Part shown: positions 13,401-25,400 of the stretch, in pieces | Numbering within the stretch: the stretch's first letter is position 1 | How the letters are laid out: each line of letters starts with the position of its first letter | Source of the DNA: Oscheius dolichura | Taxonomy: Eukaryota > Nematoda > Chromadorea > Rhabditida > Rhabditidae | Assembly: GCA_932521035.1 (NCBI GenBank) | Contig: OW051493.1 | Location: 1,984,001-2,048,000 of the forward strand | Direction of reading: 5' to 3' | DNA: 64,000 bases | The notes under the pieces: model-generated | What the model saw: the letters and a program-made list of their open reading frames with translations, nothing else | Told to the model about the DNA's origin: nothing | The model's database searches: none | Made by a program: the position numbers and the translations under genes

Positions 13401-16400
13401 AAATGTCCGAATTTCATGGATCTCTTGGAGTACTCTACCCGGGAAAGGAAGAGATAAACTGTCGCTCCCTTTACCTTGGTCAAAGTGCCCGACGTTCCGC
13501 CGCTACTGGCTCCCACACTCAACCCAAAGGTAGAGTTATGTGTCGGGGTGTTGCTCCTCGGCCTGGCTCTGGCCATTCCAGCCATTGGTCCACAAGAGGC
13601 AGAGAAATTCAACGGCACGTTGCTCTTACTAAATTCACTCTCTAAAACCCTTTTATATTCTCAAAATATGGTCCCCTACCGGCAAAGTTCGATCTAAACC
13701 GTCCGTCAGCTGTGTGCGCCGGTCTCATCGGTTTCAAACTTCCGGATGTCATCGACTGGGAGAAGAGGGGCGGCTTCGTTCCCGCTACTGACCACGGATC
13801 CTGAAATTTTCCCTTTTTCAACAAACAAATAAAGAGAAATGAACCTTATCGAAGGTGCTGCTCTTTCCCAGACTCCCGATTGTTATATGACCGATAGCAT
13901 CTCGTAATTCATCGACCGAAGCGTTGATCGCCTTGGCAGAGTCGGCTGGTTTGATAGAAATTGACCGGATTCTGGATTGCTGCATTTCTAGCTCATCCTG
14001 AAGCCAAATTTCGAAAATTTTAGGGAAAAAGAGGGAAAATTACCTCCTCGTCGCTGCTACAACTAGACCAGTTGGTGTCCTCCTTCTCCATTTCCTGATG
14101 AGTCGGGATGGAGAAGCCCTCCTCGTCTGTTCGGCCATTCGGCTGGTCCAGGATGTGCAAACTGCCATTTGTTAGCTACAAAAAGGGAGATAAAAACAGT
14201 CTGGATCCTTGGAAAACTTCTTTTAATCTTTGGAGGGAACATTTTTAATTTCATGGGGGCAAGGGGCCGCTATTCACGGGAAAGGGCGATTTTCTAAGGC
14301 TTCCGGTATTTCTATACCATTTTTATAGTTGTTTGAGTACAAAAACAGGTTAATTTATGGGCAAAACGTCAAAAATTCGAGTTCAGCTGTGCTTTATTCT
14401 CGCTGCCCCCATAAAAACTTCAGTTCCTGATTGGGGGCCGACTCTGCACCTTGATTAGCAAGGTTCTTTCCAATGGGAAACCCTGCAGGAGGAGGATATT
14501 TCTAGTCTGCGAAAGTGGAAATTGACCATAACAATGATATATAATAGAAAGTAGGCCAAAAAATCGGTATTTGACTGTCGGGTAAAGCATTTTTGGCCGA
14601 AAACCACCCAATTTCAGATTACTGGCCAAAAAACTCGATGTTCAACTTCTTTACTTCGGAAATAAGAGAAAGTTTGAAAATCTCTTCGGGAAAGCAAAGC
14701 AAAAGGAAGAGCCAGCATTCGAAGGAGTGACGAAACGTTTTTGGTCAAAAATCTCGGAATTGCAAGCATACCAATATACCAATATTCCGATTTTCAAGCT
14801 TTATAGAGTTTTTCTCAACGATTTTTTCACCTCTACAGCTTCAATAATAAAGCTAGGGTTTGCAGCATAAGATCTTCACCGCCGAAGCTGTACGGATCAG
14901 AAAAGCTCTAAAATCGGGTAAAGTTCTAGTTTTCAAGAATATTTCCCCTATTTTTCATGGTTTCAAGCTTCCGGGCTCGGGCTCTGCATTTGATTAGCGA
15001 TGTTCGGGGAATACATGAAACTTGAGCCAAAACCCCGCTTTACCGGGGGTTTTGTTCCAAATTTGGGAGTTTTTGCTATCTTCCTTTGTTTTTTCCTCCT
15101 GTTTTCATTAGAAAGTAAATATTTCAAAATAAAGTAAAAAGAAAAGCGGCTAACCTGATTCTTTTCCTCGCTCCTGGAGCTGCTAGCCGTGCTGCGCGCG
15201 TCGTCCATACTGAAAATGACTGGCCGGGTTAATAATCATTTGCTCCCTCTTCTCCCCCGGCTGCCCCTCGATAAATTAGCTTTGACTCCGTTCTCTATTC
15301 ACCCGGGTCGAGACTAGATTAGTCTCATTTTTCACCGGCTAGACTTTTCCATTCAGGACCCTGCTCTAAACACCCCGCTAAAAACGAACCTATGTCCATC
15401 GAAGGGTCGATCCGTGGTCTGAACCGTCGTCAGGTCGCTGGTCGACTTTTTTGACCGTCTATTTTGCCGGAATTTGAATAGCCCTGAAAGCAGACTGTTT
15501 TCTCTATAATTCGACTCATTTTCCCCATTTTTTTAATTTACCAGCAGCTCTACGAAGACACGACGGGGCGGATCCACTGCGCCGAACCGAGCTGTGACCA
15601 ATCGGCAGCTGGAGACGAGCCTTTTCGCGGGCTTTTCGAGCAATCGAACAGTCACTCGACGTCCGGCCACAGAGAAACTGATCAGAACAGTTGAGATTAC
15701 TTGAATCGTTCCCCGGAGGACGGTAGCCGGACAACTGTTCGACTCGACGGGCTCGGAGGACTTGCATCTGGACGGGGAATGGCTTTTTCGAGAAGAGAAG
15801 GAGATTTTAGGGGAAGGAAGCGATTGTAGCCGGACAAACTATATCTTTCCCTAGAGAAGAAAGAGGAAAAAGAGAGATAAACAAGGGAAAGTACCTTCTA
15901 ATTAGGGAAAAACGATTCCAATGGGAATTTTTCCGATTTTTTGGTTCAAAAACACTACAAATAACTTGAAAATTCAATTGTTCTTACTTTTTTTTTTGGA
16001 AAAGTGGTCAAAATTGGAAGGACTGACTGAAAGAAAGCCGCCAGCTCCCGGGAGGAGGATAACTTTTGAGCAGCGCGACCAGATAGCGGAGAACGGCTCC
16101 ACGACCCATAGATAAATAAACTCTCGGGTGTACTTTCGCTTACTTTTCCCCATTTTTTCTTGTTTTCAGGGGAAATCGGAAGGAGACCTGCTCTTTTTAA
16201 ACAACTTTTTCTGTATAACTGGAAGTGTTTTGAGCTTCAAGATCTTTTTAAGTTTGCCACCTTGTTTCTGGAGCTATTCAGTCGGTATCCCAGAAGATCG
16301 AGCTAATTTCTCGAAATTTTTATTTTTTGACCGAAAAAGCTTCATCTAACAGTCAAATATTGAGTTTTTCCTTTGCTTTTGATAAAACAGTTAGCTCCTC

Positions 16401-19400
16401 TTCGTACCAAACGAATTTTCTTCCTCTACTGTAGAGGCTCTACTCGTTTTGCGCCATGTTAGTAAAAGAAGATTGCTGCTCATGCTACCCGAGGAGGCTT
16501 ACAAGAAGTTACAGAGGCTTACTTCCTTGTTAGGAGGACCTGGGCCTTTAGAAGAAGATTGTTACCCTCTTTAGTTAGAGTACATGGTTTTACAGTACTC
16601 CTTGACTATTTCAGTGGGGATGGACGCGAATTTCGGTCATGGGTTCCCCAAGGTTCGACCCAGTTTAGGGTCTTGTAATTGTTGAATCCGGGATTCTAGA
16701 AGGGGTTGCCGTTTTGAAATTGACAGTTCCGTCGTTTTTAGTCATCAAACGTCATTTTTAACTTTGTTAGGTGGCAGATTCCTGGCTATAAATTGGCCCC
16801 ACTAGGTAGAACCCGGCTGGTATAGTCAATTTTAAGCCAAAATTCAACATCTCTTCGAAAGTTTTGCTCAAAGTTTATTTATAAATGTAAACAATCTAAT
16901 TTTACTGAGTGGATTGCGTATCAAATGCTTCAAACGAACCATTATCCGGAGAATATCCCCAAGAAATGGACTATGTAACTACACAGAAGTCTGTTCTTAT
17001 CCAGGAACGCCAGAAAATAGCTCAAAAATCATGCTCGCTCTTCCCTTATTGTCTTTCGCTCCCCATCAATAACATTGCTCCCTAATAAATGAAAAAGAGT
17101 AGGAGGAGGAACACGGAGAATAATAAAGTGAATTCTCTTCGCGTGTGAACGGGATTATGACGTCCGTTTTCCGTCTCTCCGTTTTCAAAAAGGGGAGAAG
17201 AATAAAGGAGGAAAGAGACAAGAAAAAAAGACAGAGGGGTAGACCCTATAAATCTATAAGAGGAGGAGGATTAAGACGAGGAGAACCAGGGGATCTTAGG
17301 GGGTGAGAGGTGGTGCCCCCCTCTGCTAATCCCCCTCCCGGCGGATATCACTGACGTCGTCAGTCACTCGCTCGCTCGGTCGTCTATATTAGAGAATTGG
17401 AGGGAAAGAGAGAAACTGCATCACGAGTTTCAGAGACTTCGCCCTCTTTCTCTCTCCCACTCGGCGGCGATCGGCGCCCCGGCTCTTGTTCAGGCTTCCC
17501 CCGTCCCGAGTGCTTTCTTCCTCTCTCTATTCCTCTCAAAATAAGCTAGATTGACCATTTTTGGACTCAAATTTCTGTCCTCAGCTCAGATTTACCCGGG
17601 TCTAACTAATCAGAGATCTCAATCTAGCCTCCGGCAGGAGAGAAGGCGTATTTTCCCGCTTTTTAGTTGAAAATAAGGGGGATTTATTGGGGAAAAATAA
17701 GGAAAAAAGTGTGTAGAGATGGCAATATTTGCATTCCGCCCCGGCCCATCACTAAATGACACCTAATTTCCGGGTAAGGGGAAGGGAAACACAGAGAAAT
17801 ATCATATCTACTCCATGTGTAAGCCTAATTTTGAGAAAATGTTATCTGAACTACTGAGATTGAAGCTAAGGCTCTTATGGAGGTCCAGAAACCATTTGAA
17901 ATCAATTGAAAAGAGTCAAAATTCTCCAGACCACATTTATGGTGAATTTTCCTGTTCAAACATCTATTTTCAATAATTCTAGCCCAAATATTCGCAATCA
18001 GCGTGAAAAAATGAATCAGAAAAGCTGAATTTCAGGTCGTTTCGCTACCTGGCACCGGAATAGCCGCACCGCAAAGTCGTAATTCATACAGACAACATTA
18101 GAACATTCCATCCCTTTTCTATTGGTCTACCGAACAAAATACTGATTCCAGTAATATTTTGAAGAGCCTTCTTAACCATTTTCAAGCTTGTTTTCTTAAT
18201 TTTCTAGACGTATGCTGTAGAAATAAGTGATTCAAATGATTATTTCACTAGGATTGCTTCATCTTTCCTATTGCTAATAAGAACCCTGTCGAGGGCTGGA
18301 ACGCGATATGAACCCGATTGATAGCCGCCTAAAAGCCATCAAAAGCTCATTTATTGAAAATTTTCGTCCTCAAAACGATTATTTCCGATAATTCTAACTG
18401 AAACATTCATGATCGGTGTCGAAATTGAGTCGGATATAGCATTGGAGGTATTCCCTGGAATAACCAGCCACAAATTCCTAATACCCACAGATCGGACTAT
18501 AAAGTACCGTACCCTTTTCTACAATTCCACCAAGCCAAATTCTGATTTTAACCATGCTTTGAAGAACCTTCTTAATCATTTTCAAGCTTGACTGCTCAAT
18601 CTTCTGGACAGATACAAACGACAGAAATGCGTGATTCAACTGATTATTCCACTCGAATTGCTTCGTACTCCCTATCAGTAATTAGCCACGCTTCAGAATC
18701 CCATAAAAATAGAGAGAAAAGCTACCGTAACCCCTAACACAACTCCAGAAAGTATAAATTGACCCACCTCCTCCTGTACTGGCTTCCAACGCACTCTCCC
18801 CTTCTCCAATACTGCTTTGTGAGATGGTCTTCTTCCTCTTTGGCATGAACATTGACAACTTCTTCGTCCCGGTACCCATGGATGATCCAAAGACTGAAGA
18901 AGTCACTGGCCCGGCTGTCGAATCACTCGAATGAGAAGCGGTAGGTGATGGCTGAAAGCACAGAGATTGTTATTCCCGTTCTCTTTTTCTTTTCGGGACC
19001 TTTCCCCGAGGTAATTGTATTCCCGTCCATTTGAATCTCTTTCCCGGGCCCTTCCGCGTTGTTATTTCGTGTAAAAATAGATTTTTTGAACCATAATTAG
19101 TCGAGTTTTAATCCCCCGGAGCTCATATTCACTGACTGTCCCTGGCCTAAGCCGGTCGTCTTCTTCTCTTCTCCGACAAGACGATGATGCGTCTTCTGGC
19201 TGTTTTCTTCCTGCTGTCGCTGCAGATCACCAGTGCCTATATCAATGCCACCGAACTGGCCAACAACTCGACTGACTTTCCTGATGTTGACAACTTCACC
19301 TTCTCTCCGGACGACGCTGTCGTGAATGGATCGCTTTCTGCCGCGCCGGCCGTCTCCAACTTCACTACCGATCTCCCCGTCAACGAGACGACCCTGCCGG

Positions 19401-22400
19401 TCAACGAGACGACCCTGCCGGCCGACGAGACGAGTCTGCCGGTCAACGAGACGACCCTGCCGGCCGACGAGACGAGTCTGCTGGTCAACGAGACGACCCT
19501 GCCGGCCGACGAGACGAGTCTGCTGGTCAACGAGACGACCCTGCCGGCCGACGAAACGAGTCTGCTGGTCAACGAGACGACCCTGCCGGTCAACGAGACG
19601 ACCCTGCCGGCCAACGAGACAACCCTGCCGGCCAACGAGACGACCCTGCCGGCCAACGAGACAACCCTGCCGGCCAACGAGGCGAGTCTCCCAGTCAATA
19701 TCACCGCTCTCCCGACCGTCGTCAACTGCACTACCGATCTCCCCGTCAACGAGACTAGTCTCCCGGCCAACATCACCGATCTCCCGGCCGTCACCAACTT
19801 CACCCAGCCGTCTGCCCAAGTCAATGGCTCCGTTCCCGCTGTCAATGTCACCTCCGAACAATTCAACCAAACCACCACCACCCTGGGAAATGGCACACGG
19901 ATTACGGTAGCCCCAGCTGGAAATGTCTCTTTTCCTTTCTGGAATAACATCACGTCTCGCCGGCCCCTCAACGTGACCGCCGCCCCCTTGGCCAGCAATC
20001 GGACCATCAATGCCACCGCGACTATTGGAAACGGAACGGACCCCGGTGTGCTCTTCCCGTCGCCGGCTCCTGGAAATACCACCGGGGAGGAGAAGCGCGG
20101 TGCCGACAGCCACTCGGCCACGGGAGAGAAGGACGACGACAAGCAGAGCTCCGGCACCAACCAGATTGTCATCATTGCCGTCTGTTCCGTGCTCGGTGTC
20201 CTGGTGGTCGTCGGCGTGGGCTTTGCCGTCTTCTGGGTCATTGTTAAGAAGAAGAAGAGCGGAGGAGACACCGCGAAGACGCCATTGTTGAGCGAAGGCC
20301 AGACGCCCGGCAGTAACAAGACGACGAGGAGCAGCTCTTCCGCCGAACGAGTCTAGGAGTCGACCGGTAGATAGCCAGCTAATAAATATTGACTGACAAA
20401 TTTTTAGTTTTTAAATTTTCGTTTACCCTTCTTATTCTACCGCGGTGCAATTATTATCAGTGTAACCGTAACAGTTCTTTTGAAGTAAAAGTTGAGCCAA
20501 AAGCTTATCTATTGCCAATTCCTCGCAATGTCAAGGCTGCTTTTTGCAGTTTTCTGGATCAAAATAGAGCAGCCGCTCGCTGGGAGAAACGGAGCTCGCG
20601 GACTGTACCATTTCTCTCTGGTAGGGTCGCTCAAAGAGGTGGTAGGCGTATCGAGCGTTTTCAACCTTGTGGGGATCCTGTTCTAGTTGAATTTTAAACA
20701 GTATTACATTCAAGAGATCAATCCCTGCCATATGAAATGTTTCGGACCAAGAAATTCACGTTACTGACCGAACGAATTGGGATTTAGGCGTATTATCACA
20801 CGAAATAGGGTAGAAGCTGGAAAAATCCTAACACGTGGCGGCTCAAATGGCAAAATCGGGTTCCAAAGTTCCGTTGAAGATTCTCATTGATATGTAGCGC
20901 AAGAGGTCAAAAAATCCCGAGTCGCGGTGGCTATAGTTCTCCAAGGGTCCGCCCAAGTTTAGACCAAGAATCGGTGGTTCGGCTCTCCACTCTCCCTGAG
21001 AAATCCTACCATTCTACAGCGTTAATACACTATCAGGCTTCAATTCAATTTCAATTTTTCGACGAAACTGTCTGCCCATCTCGCTTTCAGCCGTCCTCGC
21101 GATCTTCCTCCTGTCCATGGCCTCCATTCCAGGATCCGTCTTGTCCATCGGGCTCTGTCTCCTTCGGCCAGTCTTCTCGCCCATTTCCACTTTCGTTCAG
21201 CACAGCGTCGTCTGATGTCCAGAAGAGGGCACTTCTGGTAAAGCCATTCGTTGGTCCGGCGTTCCAGAAGGCTGACTTTCAGCATCTTCTTCATCATCCG
21301 TCGTTGTGCGATGGCCAGCTTGGAGACGTCCCTCTGCCGCAGAGCCGTAGAGGAGGGCTGGCGCGACGCAGGAAATGTAGACGCGTATCTTCAGCTGCAC
21401 TGGGATCCTCTTGTTCAGCTGGTGATAGCGGTTGAAGGCGTGCCATCCAGCTTGCACTCGTCTTGTCAGCTCTAGTGACTCGTTCCTGTCGAAGGAGATC
21501 CTGGTTCCGAGGTAGATGAAGTTCTTCGCGTAGGCTATCTGGTGACCATCGACTTGGAGAGGCGATTCCCTTCGGTTTGTGAGAGCGAAGGTCTTCCTCT
21601 GGTTCACTTTCAGGCCTACGGTTCTACATTCGGCGGACAGGGATTGTAGCATCTCCTGGAGTTCCTTGGCAAATCGAGACATTAGGACGATGTCGTCGGC
21701 ATAGCGGAGGTTGGACAGCCTGGAGCCGTTGACGTTGATGCCCTTCTGCTCCCAGTCAAGTCTTCGGAAGACGCTCTCCAAGACAGCGGCGAACAGAGAG
21801 GGCGAGATTGTATCTCCTTGGCGGACACCTCGCTGGACATTGATGTCGATGTTACCGCCACACGCCATGACTTTGACTTCAGATCTTCGGTATACGACAT
21901 CCAGGACTCTAATCAGCTTGGCCGGTACTCCTTGTTCGTAGAGGGATTTCCAGACAGCGGCGTGTTCCACGGTGTCAAAGGCCTTCTCGAAATCGATGAA
22001 GACCATGTACAGCGGTTCGTCGTACTCTTCGGCTCGTTGGATCAACTCCTTGAGGACAAGAATGTGATCCAAGGTGGAAAAGCCTCTACGGAATCCGGCT
22101 TGGTCTGGTGGCTGATTTTCGTCTAGAGTCCTGAGCATCCGATCTCCAAGGATGGCCGTAAAAAGCTTGTAGACGACGGACAGGAGAGAGATGGGCCGGT
22201 AGTTCTTCACATCCATCGGACTATCAGGCTTACTATGACATTATTAGAGAATTTTCTCTGGAGTCTAGCTTCTGACCTTCTTTTTTGAATTTGTTATGCT
22301 TTCCACAGCCCGTTTATTCAATTCAACGGTCGTTTCTTATTGCTTCTTTCCGAAATAAACCAAAAATTCAACAAAACAAATTCTTCTTCTACCGGTTTGT

Positions 22401-25400
22401 GTGAATGAACGAAAATTCCTTTGGTGAGTTCATATTTTAATCTTTTAATGCTTTCCCCAGCCCTTTTATGCTCATCCATCTCTTTCTACCATTGCTTCGC
22501 TTACGTTTTGCGCTCTATTTAGTACCCACTTTCCTGGTAAATTTCAAACAATAACTATAAAAAGTCTGACCTGTACCGGGGCCGAGACCTTTCTATCCGG
22601 CGCCGTCCACGCTTCCAATATATCCAGTCCGAGTAGGTCATTTCCCGCGCTGGTTGGTGGATGTGACATACTTGCCTAAAATTCAGTTTCTCCTCTATTT
22701 CCCCATTGTTCCGTACATGTAACAGTCCCGAAGTGTGTGAATCAGCTGCGGTGGCTGTGGGCACCAGCATCTCGGCCGCTTCAGCTGCTGCCATCGCTTC
22801 GATATCTTCAAAAACAGCTGCTTCTATAATTATTTTCCCCTTTAAACGAAGAGAGAGCAGAACTTACGCGGCCGTTCCGTGCCGGTGCCTTTCTCCTTGA
22901 CGAAATGGGTCAGCTGATCGTCGATGGACTGTTGTTGGAGGGATTCCCTCAACTGGCCGCAGAGTTGTTGGGTATTGGTGGCGACCTCCTGGTGGTGGGA
23001 GGCGTAGACCATCAGGAACTGTTGCAGGTTGGCGTAATGGTACCTAAAGCTTCCTTTTTTATCAGGAATACCACGATAAATGGGATATTTTTGACCATGG
23101 AGAGAAGGAGAACGGTGTAATTTTGAGAATTACAGTGAAAAATGGATGACAGGACAGAGATGACTAACGATTGCTCTTTTTTTCTCAATTCTTGTCTATT
23201 TTCTTGGAGAAACAGCTTTATATACGATTTCGCACAAAAATATCACCGGATCCAGTAATATCGCCGAGCCGAAATACCTTTAGACCCAGGGCTACAACAT
23301 TTCAGCTCATTTCTCTACCAAAGTTGGTCGGTACAGGGGCTAGAGACGGATTTTGCCGATTTCTGACTCTTCCCTGGCAAAATTCTCAACATCATTACCT
23401 TCAACAAATCAATAAGAACTGTATATACTATGCTCAGAGCCCAAAGAAGCCCGGTTACGAGCGGGACGACTCATTTTTTGGCGCATTTTTGGCGAAATAT
23501 GGTGAAAATGGAACAAAATCCATTTTTCGCGCCAGTTTCACCGTTAATCTCAGAGCAAACCAAAAATCGCAACGGTTATTCATGTGCTTACTGTAACTGC
23601 ACGAAGAATCTTTTGTTATAAGCAATGTAAATGGTTAGAAAGCGACGGGGAAGCTGCTCTAGGCCTTTGGAAGATAAGCTTGGAGGGTAAGCATTTCGTC
23701 CGATTATTTTACGTTTTCCCCTTTCCTTTTATTGCTCTTCTATGACTTATTTTCACTCTGATTGCTTCAGGTGCTCAATAATTCATACTCTAACTTGTTC
23801 TAGTACAGAGAATCTTTCTGGATCCTACGTGTTCGAAACATTTGCTGCTACCAGTTCTTTGAGAATATTTGAGAGACTATTCCGACTATTTTCTTATGTT
23901 TTCCATTCCTTTTTATTCCTTCGAATGGTATAGTTTTGTTGGGACTACCACACGCGAATCTTATCCACAGTCAAAAATTAGTCTTCCAATTATTTCTGTC
24001 CCACCTTTGGAGGTCTTTCTGTGCTCTATCTGGCCGAGAAAGTTAGCTCCGTCTTGAGAGCCAAAGCCCTTTTTTTCTCAAAAATCCCACCAAGAAAACA
24101 AAATCCAAATGCCTACCTGTCATGATTTTGAAAAAATCTGCACATCGTCTCCATCTTCTCTTCGTAAACCGCCCTGACGACCTCGTATTTCTCGACATAT
24201 CCTTTGTATTCTTCCCTGGCCTTGGCCAGTTTGCCTTCCGCTTTGACCAGTTCTTTCTGATTACTCGAGGTATCCTTCCTCAACTTTTCATACTCCACCC
24301 AGCGGGTTTGATACGTCTCTTTCGCCTAAAAAAAGAGAGGAGAAAATGGAAGATTTTGACCGGGAAACCTACCTTTTGAAGGCAGGTAGTGGTGGTCTGC
24401 ATGAGGTTGACGGCCTCAATGACTTCCTGCTGTTTAGCGTCTTTTCTAATCTTTGTCACATCCTCCTTATATTTTAAAATCTCCCGATGTAGATCCTAAA
24501 AATCCCGTCTTTCCATAAATGTCTCCCCCTACTTGAAGATTCTTGACCATCATCGTCTGGACATCCATAATTATCTCGAAAGTGGCTTTCGTCAAGGACC
24601 ACCCCGTCTCGAGACAAGTTCCGTTGGAGAGGAATGACGAGACCTGGATATTTATGAATAGAAGAGATAGAAAGAGGAACAGCTACCTTATTTATGCCTT
24701 TTCCCAGCAACTTGGCGTATTCCTCCTCGGCCGAGAGGCGCTCTTTGATGAATTGTGCCACTTCCGTGACCCCGTCCTCGCCTCTCTTCAGATTGTCATA
24801 CATAACCTGGTAGCCATTGTGCTTTTCACCCTGGAAATTATCATCTTCTTTTTTTTTTAAGTTGTGGATTTCATTAAAATGAGCGTCCCAATTACATATA
24901 TTTCCGCCAAATGGGGGAGAAAGGCGAGAAAGGTTCATTCTTCCTTTCTGGAAGAAGTACTTGGGCCCGAAGTCCATTTTTCATGCTTTAGAAATCTTTT
25001 AAAAGATCGTAAAAGTTTTTCAAATTCAATAAGAGAGTGTCAATACGTTTTTGTAGCCGTCAAAAAGGAGCAAAGCGTGAAGGACGGCGTTTCCCTTTTT
25101 GGCTGGAAAAGTTCAATCACACTTCAAATTTTAGTGTTTTGGTAATCTTTTAAAAGGCCTTCCAATGTTTTTCACTCAATAAAAGGACTATATATACAAC
25201 TATATACTCCTTTTACCGTGAAAAAAAAGAAGCAAAGAGCGGGGCAGCCTTTTGATTCGACAAAGACGGCTATAGTCCAGATTTTAATGTTTTAGCCCTC
25301 TTTTTAAGAGTCTTTCCTCCTTTCTCCTGCGGTATACTAATAATGAAATGTGTTGTAATAACAAAAAAAAAAGTAGTAATAAACTAACCCAGAAGTGCTG

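Noticed and set aside
15542..15767. Longer FCHo exon reaching 15542
   Set aside because: In the phase set by the previous exon it meets TAA after 22 codons. The GTAATC donor at 15700 gives a 67-nt exon that joins the next exon in phase.
19373..19729. Regular repeats considered as a CRISPR array
   Set aside because: The 21-bp units are contiguous without spacers, in frame and coding; the genome is eukaryotic.
19097..20319. Antisense open frames of 338 and 360 codons over the glycoprotein gene
   Set aside because: They arise from the stop-free 21-bp repeat and GC-rich codons. They lack a signal peptide or sensible composition, while the + strand product has signal peptide, sequons and a membrane segment.
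23171..23620. 141-codon + strand frame in an FCHo intron
   Set aside because: Low-complexity composition, no recognisable domain and no splice or signal support.
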